Shown here one piece after another: positions 35,939 through 49,263 of a DNA stretch of 64,000 nucleotides. Below the pieces are notes generated by a model, which had not been told where the DNA came from, did no database searches, and was given only the letters and a program-made list of their open reading frames with translations. The DNA comes from Alnus glutinosa. Lineage: Eukaryota; Streptophyta; Magnoliopsida; Fagales; Betulaceae. Each line of letters starts with the position of its first letter. Position 1 is the first letter of the stretch. The position numbers and the translations under genes were made by a program. The DNA lies in NCBI RefSeq assembly GCF_958979055.1, contig NC_084898.1, forward strand, positions 22,588,102 to 22,652,101, in the 5' to 3' direction.

Positions 35939-37300
35939 CTTTTTTTAAGGGTTTAGATCTTAGATCTATCGCAACCTCTTCATGCACCCACACAAGCCAA
36001 GTGCCCCTCCTCCACCATCTCCGACCAACTCTCCTTCCACCAACGTCCTTAATTAAAATGCGTTATGCCACCACGCGTGGGCTATACACGCTACCGCCCT
36101 TCTTTGTTTTTTTAGGTAAATTTGACTGATCTTTAACCCTGCTCTTTCTGCATGCTCTCTTCTGGTGGAGTCTTTTACTATAAATAAAATTTCAAATTCA
36201 GATCTGGACCTCGCGATACATTGACTTTATTATTATTTTTCTCACGGTTCAATGTGGGGACTCATTATCTACTTGAATGTAAATATAACTCTTAGCATTC
36301 ACAGCTCAATTTATAGCTGCTTTGAAGCTAATAACCTTTCCTGTGACATTTATAACACTCAAATTTCTACCATGGGTCACTACAACCAACACTGCAATTA
36401 GCATTCATGTAACGATTCAATGTCTTAATGAAAAACATTAGTTACATCTGCGCTATCATTCTAAAATGACTAGTTAATTTAGAGTTTTCTTAGAATTTCT
36501 TATAAAGTCCAGTTTCACCTAATAAGTAGGCAATATGAGACTTAATACTCATAACTATATTTATAAACCACACACTCTATATGAGCTACTCATCTTTCCA
36601 ATATGGGACTGGAGTGTTACAATTCCCACATCATTCTTCCATTTTGAGGATCCTCTACGAAGTTGTAGAATGGATTGCTGCATGAATAATATTATTTAAT
36701 TTTGTTGGTCTTCAATTTAGTTTCTATAACTTTCTTCCTTTGTATTGTTTTGTTGTAGTTCTTTTAACTCATCTATTAAAGAAAAATATATTGATCAGAG
36801 ACTATGAGTACGTAGTGTAGCAGATTTTGTTTCCTCATATATATTTTAATGTAACATAACTTGATTTGGTCTTGCTTAACAATCATATAAAAAGAACAAA
36901 GATAATTAAATACAGGAAATATTACTACTAATATAACTCCCTTTGTCTCTCTCAATTTTTTTTTAAAAAACTTTCTCAGGAAAAATATGTATAGACAAGA
37001 TTATACTATATATCTTTTTTCATGGGCATCAAGATATAATAGAAAAATATATTTAACCTTTCGAAGTTGCATTCTTTTTAGATATTTGCCTTTAATATTT
37101 AAAAATTAATTAGCAATGTACCTTTTGAATTTTTTAAGATTGTCAATATTACGTACCCATCCGTTAGTTATTTCTGTCATCTCTAACGGAGAATGACTCA
37201 CGTGTATCGCACGTTGGTTTTTAGGAGCAATTATTCCCAAAATGCAATTAAAACAATTTTTTTTTAGAAAAAAAAAAAAAAAAAATTATACCCCAAAAAA
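34707..37300. other. Intergenic DNA, no gene seen
   Basis: Holds the bHLH71 3' UTR, then A/T-rich DNA. A poly-T run of about 54 bases lies at 35885-35938. Open frames near 35686-35948 only cross low-complexity DNA. Confidence 0.5.
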
Positions 37301-38159
37301 ATTAAAAATAACTAAAAGAAAATGAAGTTGGCCGTGACGAAACCACTTCCAAAGGGTTTGAAAGCAGCGGGCAACCCCTATTTGGTCAAAGAAGTGGCGA
37401 ACTACTCTCAAGTAACCAAATGGAAGTGGATATATGAAACCACCCCGAAAGGATAAGAGGGTAATTTAAAAGGTTAAATGTTATTTTTTAAATAAAATTG
37501 TTTAATCGAATTTGGCACACTAAGTTGTGCACACAGCGAGCCATCCCCATTTGACCAAGAAGGTGATGAACCACTTGTAAGTGACCAAATGATCGAAGGG
37601 TAGGTGAGTACTCACGTACTAGTAGTGTTGGTTGAACGAATCAGGCACGCCAAGTTGTGTACACACAGACATCTTGGTCCTTGGTGTCAAAATGAGATAC
37701 AGACGAGTCTTGTAAATATATTGATCGAAATATGTGCAGGCAAAACGATGCAATTATGAGCTGCTGCAGTCTACAACCGACCTGCTATGGCAGCTATGCC
37801 ATTATCGACAAAATTAATCACCTCCTCGATCTCTCTCTCTCTCTCCTACGTGGAATGAGATCTCACCAACTTTTTTCTACCTGGGAAAACCTCCATCGTT
37901 GAGAAACAATAAGAAAAGTTCAATCTCTAACTTTAGTTCAGATCTTTTCTTTTCTTTTTCTTTAAGGTGAATGCAGCAGTGAACAAAAATAGCGTCAACT
38001 CCTCCTAAGCAAGACGTGATCGATCATGGCACACCTTCCAATACGGTGAGCTTTGTTTCATCAACTTCAGTACGTCCAATACAACATGTATTGTGGTTAA
38101 GGTACGTAGTCGAGAAGACGAACCTTCTCGTAGTTAACGCTTTTACAAATATTACAAAT

Positions 38160-38203
<44 letters not shown>

Positions 38204-39532
38204 TTATCTGTGTGACTTGGAAACAAAGGCAAAACATGAGTATAAAGATGATCATTAAATATTAAAAGATTTTTTGTTTATTCCAAATGATTGAATAACA
38301 TTTAATTCAACAGTCACGTTTCAAATCATGATACATATGCCCAGATGATTATTTATGAAGGGAGAAATATATATTTTAGGCTTGCAAAGTACATTCATAA
38401 TTAACTTGGAGAAATATCAAATCTTTTATCTTTTTGCATGTGGCCAGTGAATCCCTGTCCTGCCGGACATGTCAGATGTGGTGTTCAAATGTTCGACACT
38501 TCCCTCTTTCCCACGGCACAAATAATTCCTCTGACCCTTTCAGGCGACTGATTAGTGAACAGCTAGAATCGATAATGTAAAACGTGACAGAAAGACCAAA
38601 GTACGTCTACACGGCCTCCACATGACAGATTTAGCTATATATATTTTTGAGACATATTACAACGACTGTCCCATCTTACCCATAATCATGCATATATGTA
38701 TAGGACTATCACGAGAGTATTTAATTTAGAATTTTTTTTAATGCTTCTTACTTTCTAACAAAAAAAAAAAATTAACAAATAATAAAATATACTCACAAAA
38801 CACTTAAAATTATTTTTATTTTTATGTCAAATTATAATTTCAAAGTAAAAGGTACATTTTTAAAAACATTTAAGGAAAAAAAAAACGAGAGAGAACCTTG
38901 GTGATGCTCGAGAATTAAATGGAAGGGAATTCATGAGGTAAAAGAATGACCAATTAATCATTGGTTCATTTTGAAAGATATGCCGGAAAAAGTTTTGAAA
39001 GGTACAGTATCTTATACCCAAAGAAAGGTTCTTCTAAAATACTAATTACGAGATGATGCATTATAGTCGATCTAGGCCCGAAAGGCTCGGTCGTCGCACC
39101 TTTGTCCAAGTAAGAGAGTGATCGAGCCCTTTAGTTGAAGGACCGAACAATCCGTTCGGACACAGTGCGAACGACCTTCTTGGGATAGACTTTTCTTGTA
39201 CGTTCATACGTTAGTCTACATCTATATATACATCTATATATCAAAGTATTTTTTTTTTGCTACATCTTAATTTTTATTTTTATTATTTGATTGTATACAA
39301 GACTCTATTTATAGAGAAAGAATATGAAAGTTACACGTTTCTTTTACTTTTACATTAATAACAATAAAATTAATTTACAAAAACCATATTATAACTCTTG
39401 ATCAGTTCAATAGTGACAATTTGGGAGAGTTTAAATTAAGTCCTAGCTACCATGCAAAACCCATCAAGTGCATGCACTTCATTTGTTGAACACATTTATA
39501 GTTGACCAAAAAAGTAAAATATCAATTAAACC

Positions 39533-39570
<38 letters not shown>

Positions 39571-40935
39571 CAGACACAGTGACACGGATTATATATTCAG
39601 TTTCATCTTCTTGGTAAAGAGAGACGGAGCCTGTCGTTGTTTAGGGTGCATGCTTACAGGGCATCGGAAAAAGCGATAAGGTTTTTTTTTTCTTTTTTGT
39701 AGTTTAGAAGAAAAGCTGCTGCGGAGGGGTTTTGCCGTTTGCAGGATCGATGTATTTTTTCCTTTTGCGTTGATTCTCAGCTGAGAGTTTTGTTTCTTTG
39801 TGTGTGATAAATCGTTATTCTCATTTAAGATTTGTGTCTTCATGCGTCAAACCAGAAAGGGACTTGCATGGATGCCAGTAGCTTCCATATATATTTGTTT
39901 GTGTCTGTGTGAGAGAGAGAGATGAGGAGGCCAGGGGGATAATTAAATAGATATGATATGAACGAACCATGATATTAATTAAGCATTATATTTAGGGAAA
40001 TGCTTGCCTTAATTACAACCCCACACAACCCCTTATATTTAATTCTTTTGGATTAACAGCGATTGATCACCACAAAAGTTGCGGCTTAGGAATACTTGAG
40101 ATCACATCCTATCTAACTATCTTTGATTAAACCTTATCTTTTAATCCATAATTAGCTGAGGGAGCTTTTGGATCCATATCGAACTAAAAGACAATGAATA
40201 TATATCACACAGCATTTTGTTTTTTCTCTCTTTCCCATGACTATCACATTAAAGTTTGTTGTGGAAAGCATTTGGTTGTATCTACCAACTATTTGTGGCC
40301 CCAAAAGAATTAGAAAAAAAAAAAAATTGGCTTCTTTTTATACGACCCACAAACCCGGCCAACACGAAAGTAGTAGATTAGACTTAATGCATTGGTATGA
40401 CATCCTGTCTAGGTCGGATTATGGTTGATCTACACACGAACATGAATCATTGCCCTACTTGTAGCGCCTTCAATTTCAACTGTATAAGTTGTTTAAAGTG
40501 CTGCAGTTCATTGTTCTTATTGGCAGATTAAGGCATCTGTGCAATTTTTCTAATTCCTAATTAATTATCAGGGGATTTGCCTTTCTGTTGCCTAGCTCAT
40601 TTCCCATCAAAACTACTCATTATATAATTTTCTTTCTCATTTCTCTTTTCGATCCATTAATGTTTGGTCCTTTTATAAGTTAGTTATTTATAAAAGGACC
40701 ATAGGACAAAAACCCCAAAAGAGAATGGGCCTCAAATTTGTGAATAAGCGAAAAGCCCAAAAGGACCATAGGTCAAGAAGAAGAAGAAGAAGATTGTGCA
40801 AGGGAACTGTTAGCCCATAAACTATCAATTTGGGCCTTTTAGTGATCATTTTGCCCACTTTAGATTGGTGCATAACTCCTATCTTCGGATTGAGATCTTC
40901 TGAAATTAGGCTATTTGAATTTTATTGAAATCTGA
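37300..40935. other. Intergenic DNA with degenerate repeats
   Basis: Two related blocks (about 37340-37440 and 37505-37660) share 'tttggtcaaagaagtggcgaac' / 'tttgaccaagaaggtgatgaac' and 'caagttgtg(c/t)acacac'. A TA tract lies at 38165-38202 and a CT tract at 39540-39566. 39064-39182 is a GC-richer scrap ('ggctcggtcgtcgcacc', 'ggaccgaacaatccg') that may be a piece of an LTR. No gene supported. Confidence 0.45.
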
Positions 40936-40937
40936 AC

Positions 40938-41465
40938 AGTCGAAAAGCATTCACATCCGGCACATTTTAGCTAAAGAATAACATTATTCTCTATTACTAA
41001 TTAACCACTTTTCAAAATACCTATATCTTACTCTCTACTTTTACTATTATATTTAAACTATTATTTATCTATCTACTTTTACTATTCGCAAAGAATAAAG
41101 AGAATCAAATTGATTTTTTTTATTAGTTTATTTATGCATTTGTTGAGAGAATATTTTCTTAGCTCTTTAGCAACAAGTAATTTTTTTGAGCTAAAATGGC
41201 TAACCGAATGAAACTACTTTTTTGCTCATTTTTGACTACGAGGCTTAGCTAAAATAGGATTGAAATCTCTTGCAATAAAAAGCAATTTGGGTCGCTTTTG
41301 CGAGAGCTTATATGGGACCCAACTGTTCCTGTAAGTTGCCAAACAACCTAAATTTATTTGAGCAGCAGCTAAGTCACACATGAACTCACTCATAAAAGCT
41401 GTCCAAATAGTTGTCAATCCCCATCTACCAAATTAACCTTTACCTAGCCCAATGAGAATGCTCTA
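40938..41465. mobile_element. MITE-like element, about 530 bp
   Basis: The left end 'gcattcacatccggcacattttagc' is matched in reverse by the right end 'cctagcccaatgagaatgctctaag'. The interior is AT-rich and without coding capacity. These ends are of the 'gagcattc' type common in dicot MITEs. Confidence 0.5.
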
Positions 41466-41912
41466 AGAGAGATGGGCTGTGAGGCCCACTTTTCCTAACC
41501 ATCTATTCGAGGTGGGTCTTGCCCCTTAAGCTCCTAAATTTTAGTAATTTCGGGAATCTTCATCACCTATCATCTACCTAATTTAATGCGCTTATAAATA
41601 GCTAAACGGGTCACTCTTTTTTCATGAAACATTTCCTTAGGCACTAAACAGCTTCAAATTTCGTTTGATGGAAAGTGTAGCAATGTAGTGGACTCATATG
41701 TTAATGAGAGATCGTTGAGTATACACGTAGAAGTCTAAAAAAATTGAGTCCCACGTTAAAAAGCTAAAGAGAGATGGGTTGTGAAGCCCACTTTTCCTAA
41801 ACATCTATTTGAGGTGGGTCTTGCCTCTTAAGCTACTAAATTTTAATAATTTCGAGAATCCTCATCACCTATCATCTACCTAATTTAATACGCTTATAAA
41901 TAGCTAAATGAC
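41463..41912 (+). repeat. Direct repeat pair, about 150 bp, 300 bp apart
   Basis: 41463-41612 and 41764-41912 are near-identical, starting 'gagagatgggctgtgaggccc' and 'gagagatgggttgtgaagccc' and ending 'cttataaatagctaaa'. Between them lies an LTR-like scrap (41675-41760) of the TRIM family also found at 55524-56373. Confidence 0.85.
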
Positions 41913-42455
41913 ATCGATCTATTCGAGGTGGACTCACATTACACGTAGAAGTCTAAAAAGATTAAGTCCCACGTTAAAAAGCTGTCACACTTGTGAATGT
42001 TTAATAAAACATAATGGGTCCAAAATATATATATAACAAAATGAGATATAAATTTATAGGCTTAAGTAGTTTTTTTTAGATTGAAAGGTATTTGAATGTG
42101 TCATATTAAGGTTTCATTGAAAAGATGGCATTTATTGTCGAAATCTCATAAATTCTGACCCTTGTATTTATAAATTTTCCATCAAAAGGGCGACAGTAAA
42201 TAAGATTGATACAAAAAAAAAAAAAACAAAAAAAAACAAAAACAAAAACAAAACCTTCCATTTGAGAGAATTTGTAGTAATGTGGTGGACTCACAGGTGA
42301 TGAGAGATTGTTGAATATACATGTATAAGTCTAAAAAGACTGAATCCCACGTTGAATAGATATCATACGTGTGAATGATTAATATAACATAATATGAACC
42401 AAATTCATAGGTTTAAGTTTTTAGATTAAGAGGTATTTCAGTATGCTGTATTGTT
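41675..42455 (+). repeat. Three scraps of a TRIM-2-type LTR
   Basis: Copies at about 41675, 41930 and 42270 share 'tggactcac', 'ttgagtatacacgt', 'agaagtctaaaaa' and 'gagtcccacgtt'. The same words occur in the LTRs of the TRIM at 55524-56373, so this is the same family in decayed form. Confidence 0.6.
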
Positions 42456-42760
42456 GTTAAAGTATATTTGGATTATCCTAAAGTTACAGATTTGATGATG
42501 ATTTGATTTAGGGATTGGATAATGATTTGATGAGATTGAATCACCTTAAATTAAGGAATTTTATTATGATTATATATATTTCATATGTAGCTCTATAAAT
42601 AGTTTTTTGTATTGTAAGTTTATCAAGTGAATTAGAACAACAATGTAGCCCTTAAAGCTTTATCATGTGGAGTGTGAATGTAAGTCATAGACCGAATCAC
42701 ATAAAATCTTCGTATTTATTTTCTTTATTCCGCTTTGTCTTAATTTTTCTATTTGATTAT
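42455..42760 (+). mobile_element. Copia-type solo LTR remnant
   Basis: Contains a TATA box (ctctataaatag, 42591) and R/U5-like text 'gtaagtttatcaagtgaattagaac' and 'gtgaatgtaagtcatagaccgaatcac'. No PBS follows. Ends were not fixed. Confidence 0.5.
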
Positions 42761-42969
42761 CTTTTCTTTCAATTATGGGTTCACTCAAAAATTCAATCTT
42801 CCAATCACTCCACAGGTGAAAATACAATCGGGTGGCCCAAGAAAAGATGTATCACAATGATTAATGGCGCTCTCTACAACCCAGCTAACACTTGGGCCCC
42901 AGTATGGCAAATATTTAGAAAATTCCATCCACTGCATCATGTTCTGTCACCATCATGTTGATGCATTGA

Positions 42970-42998
42970 GAGGGAGAGAGAGAGAGAGAGAGAGAGAG
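42970..42998. repeat. (GA)n microsatellite downstream of ATL51/52 gene
   Basis: A short GA tract in the 3' flank of the minus-strand gene. Confidence 0.85.
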
Positions 42999-43362
42999 AA
43001 TATTGTATAGCAGAAGGAAAACAGGGGACATGAACTATGAACTACTGGTAGACTGAACTTATAATCTACATGACATAAAAGGAGCATAGCAAATGTTCAA
43101 CAAAACATAGGAACAAGTGGTAAAACTTGGTTCCAAATGACATACTTAAGCCATTGAATATTTGTATCTGATTTTGACTGCACCATGAACCCATATTGAT
43201 GAAACCATCTTGAAACTGAAAGGGTCAACAAAACATTGAGATATATCTATCCCTCATTTTAGAGAGAAGTACATTAATTTCTCACACTGATAGACACTAT
43301 ATAGGATAATTAATAACTAATTTCTATATCCTCACACCAAAATTTTCTAAAATTCATATTTT

Positions 43363-44466
43363 TCAGATAGGAATAGTAGTGTTCCGTCTTCTCCCATGCC
43401 TTGGGAGAAAGACTCTGCCACTTGAAAATGATCTCTTCATTGCAACAGGACTCATTGCACAATGCAAGGCCCTGTTTTTATGGCTACACTTGCCAGTTTC
43501 TCCTGCTAATTGCTTCGATGAGCCAGCATCTCCAGGGCATTCCACCACTTGGAGCACATCTTCATCTTGATTCATGCACAAAATATCAGCAACAGAAAGA
43601 CGGCTTTGGCAAGAAAGATCCATGGAAAACGATCTTCTAATATGTTCAAGTCCTCCAATATCTCTAATCTCAATTATGGTATCTCTGTCTTCTGAATTGC
43701 CCAGATCACTAAAAGCGCGTAATGGGCTCTTTGGAATAATATCACCATGCATCATTTCTTCTTGCCTAACACAGCTTTCTATGTCTTGTGCAACCGCTTC
43801 GTTTTCATTTCCCTGCTGGGTTGCTGCAGGCAAAGTTTCATTACTTGAAGGTGTTTCTGTCACCGGCGCCGGCAATGGAAGTGGTGCGGCATTGAAAGAC
43901 ACTATATTAGCACGACATAGAGGGCAATTCGAGTGGGATTTGAGCCATGTATCAATGCATGGGAGATGGAAAGCATGACTACACTTTGGCAAAAGTCTTA
44001 AGTTTTCATCTTCTTGAAACTCACTGAGACAAACAGAGCAATCAATGCCTTCGACCAACCCTTCTTCCTTCTTGTACTTGCATACTGTAATAGACTTTAT
44101 AAGAGCTTCATCTAAGCCAGTAGTTGCAGCATGCCATGGTTCATGGATCAACTGGCTGTGATTTTCTTCCAATTCTTCATTGTTGTCATAAACTTCTCTT
44201 GTTGCCGAATCCACTTTGCCACAATACTTGGAAATTAGTGTGTAGTAACTTACAAGAAGGAAAGCACTTGCCAATATGCCAATGATGGCAATAACAAGAG
44301 GAGAGAAATTTGGTGTACTGGAATTGTCTTCTGGGAATTCAAAGGGAGGTGGAGGAGGGAAAATGATGTAACACCATTGTGGACAGGATGGGTTGCAAAA
44401 GCCTTGAGAACAGTCTTTGCTGTTGATATATGGTATCCAAGCTTTCGGATTACCTAGAGTTGCCAT
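43363..44466 (-). CDS. ATL52: ATL-family RING-H2 E3 ubiquitin ligase (ATL51/52 type)
   Basis: Intronless coding region for 367 residues. The ATG at 44466-44464 ([13 protein letters not shown]) was chosen; upstream in-frame codons lack an ATG. The N-terminal block [19 protein letters not shown] followed by a run of prolines is characteristic of ATL51/ATL52. A membrane segment lies at about 56-76 and the GLD motif at 117-119. The RING-H2 finger has C143, C146, C162, H164, H167, C170, C181 and C184, with [10 protein letters not shown] and W174, all canonical. It should ubiquitinate substrates at a membrane. An intron in the 5' UTR is likely: on the minus strand a donor CAG/GTAATA lies near 44701 and an acceptor AGCAG near 44536. 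This is a different ATL subgroup from the gene at 14314, so not a tandem duplicate. Confidence 0.93.
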   Translation of the reverse strand: MATLGNPKAWIPYINSKDCSQGFCNPSCPQWCYIIFPPPPPFEFPEDNSSTPNFSPLVIAIIGILASAFLLVSYYTLISKYCGKVDSATREVYDNNEELEENHSQLIHEPWHAATTGLDEALIKSITVCKYKKEEGLVEGIDCSVCLSEFQEDENLRLLPKCSHAFHLPCIDTWLKSHSNCPLCRANIVSFNAAPLPLPAPVTETPSSNETLPAATQQGNENEAVAQDIESCVRQEEMMHGDIIPKSPLRAFSDLGNSEDRDTIIEIRDIGGLEHIRRSFSMDLSCQSRLSVADILCMNQDEDVLQVVECPGDAGSSKQLAGETGKCSHKNRALHCAMSPVAMKRSFSSGRVFLPRHGRRRNTTIPI

Positions 44467-44729
44467 GACCAATGTTCAAGAAAACAGGATTTTTAACTTA
44501 TTAACAATTTGAACATCAGGGTTTTCTTTTGCTTCCTGCTAAGCAAGTGAATATTCTTAGTACAAAAGATGATACTTAAACATGTATATAGAATGAAATC
44601 ATTCAAAACAGTTGTAAACTGGAACCCCAAAACCTTTGTAGCTGCCTCAAAACAATGCAAGCTTGTAATTGTGAAATGAAAATGGAATAAACAAAGTATT
44701 ACCTGAAGAGAGTGTATATAGATTGGATG

Positions 44730-46907
44730 GTTGTGGGAATTTCTTGCTAACAATAGTCAGAACATATGAGCGCAATAGAAAACACTGCTGGTTTTGTAGA
44801 TTAGCTATGGATGGGAGGCAAGAATAACAAGCAATGGGAGAAAAAGCTCCTATAACGCAAATTTCTATGAAGAGACCAGATGGGGGGTGGAAAAAGTGTC
44901 AAAGGGGCTAAGATAGAAAGCAAAAAAAACAAGAACATAGGGAAGTGTAGGTGCTCTTTTCTTCTTTTTCTTTTTCTTTTCTTGTGCTTCTCTTTTTCTT
45001 TTATTTGGCTATCTTTTTTGGAGATAATGGTTTGTTGACTAAGGTGGTGTTGTTAGTTGGGCAATTAATTAAAGTAATAAATGCATTTCTTTTTCCTTTT
45101 TAATTGTTCAAGCTAGTTGCAGATACAAAAAAAGAATCTGATAAGAAATGCATCTGTATGACCCCCAAAATTGAGTGAACAAGATTTAACCAACATTTTT
45201 CTATCAAGGAATATGGTTATACTAAAATGGGTTGCCGAGTTAGGTGTAATATGACTCCATTCTGTTCTTTATAAACAAAGCTAAAACCATGTGTTGTGAG
45301 GGTGTTGACATCATTAGGGTTTTGGTTCTGTTATAAGCCTTTTTCAATAACGTGACTTCAGTAGCTAGCCTTTCTGTCATAGATGTTCAAAGGAAAAGTA
45401 AAACAGGTTTTCTTTTCTTTTCTTTTTTTTTTTAAAAAAAAAAATAGAGAAGAAAGGTTGGGAACATTACGACATTCTTATTCAAGAAAATGCTCCATTT
45501 GTGTCTTCTCAATGCATCAAAGGGCAAATGTCTAGAGCCTGATCAGTAAATGTCTAAATGATGGCCCATAGATTCTGCTTGATGGAAGCATATATTCTGC
45601 TAGACTCCTCCAATTGCCTCTTTTCCTGGCAATTAGGCAAGTGAGAGCACTAACAGTAACATTTTAATGAGTTTTAAATTAACACTAAAGCAGCCATTAA
45701 TCTCAACCCCATAACAAGGAACACTAATCCCATCAAAAGTAAGGAATGGGATCCTCTCCATGTCTACAATCAAGATGCATGCTTTCTGGGAGAGTGAAGC
45801 TATAGTAAAAAACTTTAAGGATATGTAATCAAGCTAATTTGTCAGTTAAGAATTCTCTCTCTCTCTCTCTCTAACCAGCCAAGCACATGCACTTGCTCAA
45901 ACCTTTTTTACTTCTGACAGTCTCTTAAGAGTCTAATTTCTACTTTACATTACTAACTTGTAGATTTCCAAGACAATTCTTACAATGTCCCAGACAATTT
46001 AGTATGACAGGGAACAACTGACAATAGAACTTGAACCAATCTTCTTTCTCTTCCTTTAATGTGCTTTTGCTAATCACTACTTGGCTAACATCCCCCTAAC
46101 TCAATAGTTATTAGCTTTGACCTCTCTTGACTCCACCTTTTGAGGGGGAATAAGATTCCAATCAACCAAAAGAATGAGTGTGATTTAAATTATAATTAAC
46201 TTGGTACCAAAATATAAAATGCATCAGATAACTAAACGCGTATTTGACATGCTTTAGGGCATATTTCTGAGTTGACAAAGAATATAATTATGCCCTTTCT
46301 TCAATAATATGGATTTGCAATCAAAAGGAATCACCAAAGTTGTTAAACAATTATGAAGGTTAATGACAAATCTGTGGCTAGCTACCATGTAACATGTTTG
46401 TTTGTCTCGCCTTTGGGCTGCCCCTCTTCTGCAATGATTTGCCGCGACATAGGATTCGTGGCTCCTTATGATGAAACCAAGTCCCTAAGATCACAAGACT
46501 GGGATCCCCTAAAATCGAGATGATCTATTTTATGGTCTAGATTTGATTTCACAGATCTAATGAGATATATGTTGTTACACAGTGAATATATACTGCTGCA
46601 TCATTTGAAATTTTTAAATGACATAATAATACCATATACAACATTAAATACGACAAAACAAACAAACAAAAAACTCGCTAGCTCCTAACGGCACATAGTG
46701 CACTACCATCAAAATAAAAAATCTCCAATTGAAACAATTGTTGCACTTCATTTTAACCAGCTCTTCATCACAAGTTTTCCACTCAATTAATAATGTAATA
46801 TTAAATTGACTTTTCTCATCAAACAAACAAACAAAAATTCAAACACACTTTTGAGTACATCTCAGGACAAAATCCAACTATTGAGTGAACTGATAGCAGA
46901 TTTAGAC

Positions 46908-46939
<32 letters not shown>

Positions 46940-48790
46940 GAATATGTACATTAAAGCAAAATGACATGAAAACAAAATCTAGATTTAAATCGGATTATAT
47001 GCGAGAAGAGAAGATTACTATCCCTAAAGATTCGATTGCATCCGCTTTTACAGCCACTGATATCTAAAAATTAGCAACCTGTCTCTCCCCCTGCTCAATT
47101 TTTCTAGGTAAAGGGTTTTAGTAAGTAGGGAAAATACAAGGCAAAGACAACTCATGACATCCTTTCACATGACTTGCTACTTTCCATAGTAACATTTATC
47201 TCCCCAACTCTGTCCCCTTCGAAAAAGTGCCCTAAATCAGCTCGTTTGTGGGGTAGTCTAATTGCTCTTATTAAATATCATTATATCAGTAACATTTCAC
47301 GGGAAACCATATAACAATCTAGCTTTTGGGTGAGAGACAGTTCAAGTGCTAGGAATTTATCTGTGCATTAGCACAGTATAGTCTTGTGGTTAATCGTACA
47401 TATAGAGTTTCAGTTTCATAATAGATACATTCTATACTGAATAGAGATTTTTAGCAATTTTGTTGTTCAGATTGCTAGTAATCCGTGAAGTAAAAATTAC
47501 TGAGAATCTAGAGCCTTCCAAAGCAATATTGTTTATAGTTATTTGAAATTCACTCTCATCTAGACATGATCAGCTTTATTTGAATGGTTTAGCACCTACC
47601 AGCTTATATCAGTTTAAACCATCACACACTTACAGTTAACAGCCATCATGAATTTTTTGGGAAAAAACAACAAAAAATCATTCAGGGACCTAAAAACATT
47701 TATATAAACTGAAGATTTATCCACATCTATGGAAGACAAAGATGAAAAATAGAACGATTCTATCACTTATGCCTCCCAACAACCCAAAATTATTACTTTG
47801 ATGAACTCCCATAAATTCTAAAAATGGCAGACCTTTAGGAGGGGAAGTGGTCCTGGTCAACAGACTTGACTAAACAGTAGAGCAATTTCTTTGTTTTTTC
47901 CTTTTTCTCTGACTGGTAAGTGGCCAGAAATGGTCCTAGTGGAGGGGCCCTGACCCCTCTATCATTTTTAGGGGATTTAATACAGAAAATTCCAAGAAAT
48001 TCCGATACTAACAAAGCAGCTTTCCCTCTCATATATATATATATGCATTCTATAACCAAGAAATATCCCAAGAAACAGAATGTAAAACCAAAGACACATT
48101 TATAATAGGTTACATCATTCCAACTGCACATATTGTGGCCCAGGACATATCGCTCAACACCCACCTAAAAGTTATTATTAACAAGGCAACAAAAATATGG
48201 GTTCGTTTGATAAAACTTTTTGAAAAATTGATATAAATGTGAAAGTAGTTTGTGAGAAAACAGATCCGGTTGAATAAACCCAACCATCTTGTGTAACTTT
48301 GTTCTAATGCTGTTAACTTAGAGCAGATATATATGGCAAGTAGTTCAATCAACAAAGTGAAAGATGAAAAATTGTAACTGTTGGCAACCTGAGGTTCATG
48401 AAATGTTAGTACTCTGATCTGATTGCAAGTTTCTTCTTCCGACCTACTTGTTTGAATGATTCATTTTAAACAAAGTTTAACTTCAAGCCCACGTAGATCA
48501 TGTTAAATTATCTGTTGTCTTAAAAGCTTAAGCTAATAAAAAATAATTGATTTAATCATTTAATTAATATTCTAATAAAGTAACCACAAAGGGAGAAAAG
48601 ATGCGTTGTTATTTGTAATATGCCATTCCATCTCACTAGAAAAAGATTATTTGTATGTGCAAGGGTAATTATGCTTGAAAGTATCAGTACAAAATGAAGA
48701 TTTAAGATCCAAATTAATCATTACATAAGCAATCTTGTTACTTTTTGAATCATTTTGATATGCTTGCTTGTCGGTAGTCTTCGGGTAGGC
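44730..48790. other. Intergenic DNA, no gene seen
   Basis: Upstream region of the ATL51/52-like gene followed by about 3 kb of AT-rich DNA with A and T runs (45424-45444, 46909-46934). Open frames near 46644, 47835-48164 and 48110-48355 show no family features. 48200-48260 matches the end of the MITE-like piece at 12089. Confidence 0.45.
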
Positions 48791-48796
48791 TGATGA

Positions 48797-49075
48797 GTGT
48801 TACAGTATGAAAAATGGCGTCTACATGCCTCTTTTGGCGCTTATGGAGGGAAAGAAATAGTTGGAGTTTTGAGGAATGGGAGAAGACCCCAGAGAAGATT
48901 TTATCCTCCTTTTACCACGCTTTATATATTTGGACTACGGCTTATGTGTCCCCTTTTTTATTTAGCTTTAATGATTTTTTAGTTAAACGTTTCCTTTTGT
49001 ATGCTCCCGGTGTACTAATGAGTGCCTTACGCTTTTAATAAGATTGACTTATTACTTATATATAAAAATAATAAT
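48797..49075 (+). mobile_element. LINE 3' end (ORF2 C-terminus)
   Basis: The frame at 48814-49038 reads LFWRLWRERNSWSFEEWEKT … FYHALYIWTTAYVS. It matches the zinc-binding C-terminal end of plant L1 ORF2 (W-x-x-W-R-E-R-N-x-x-F-E … LxxW). It ends near a tail of 'aataagattgacttattactta' and A-rich DNA. This is a 5'-truncated insertion, as is usual for target-primed reverse transcription. Confidence 0.75.
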
Positions 49076-49263
49076 TAAAAATATATTTTTTTTAATCATT
49101 TTGATACAAACATGTAGTGGTTTGGCCTTTTGAGGATACAAAAGGCTCGTATACTACTGGGTTAGCCATTTGCTTGCACCACATATTTGAACTCAAAGAC
49201 ATGCAGAGATGCACAAGATTATACTGTGCTAATGCAAAGATAAATTCCAAGATTACCCAGGAT

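Noticed and set aside
43574..43978. 134-codon plus-strand open frame
   Set aside because: Antisense shadow of the ATL51/52-like coding region.
44467..44472. Two extra N-terminal codons for the ATL51/52-like protein
   Set aside because: The upstream codon is TTG, not ATG; the first true ATG is at 44466.
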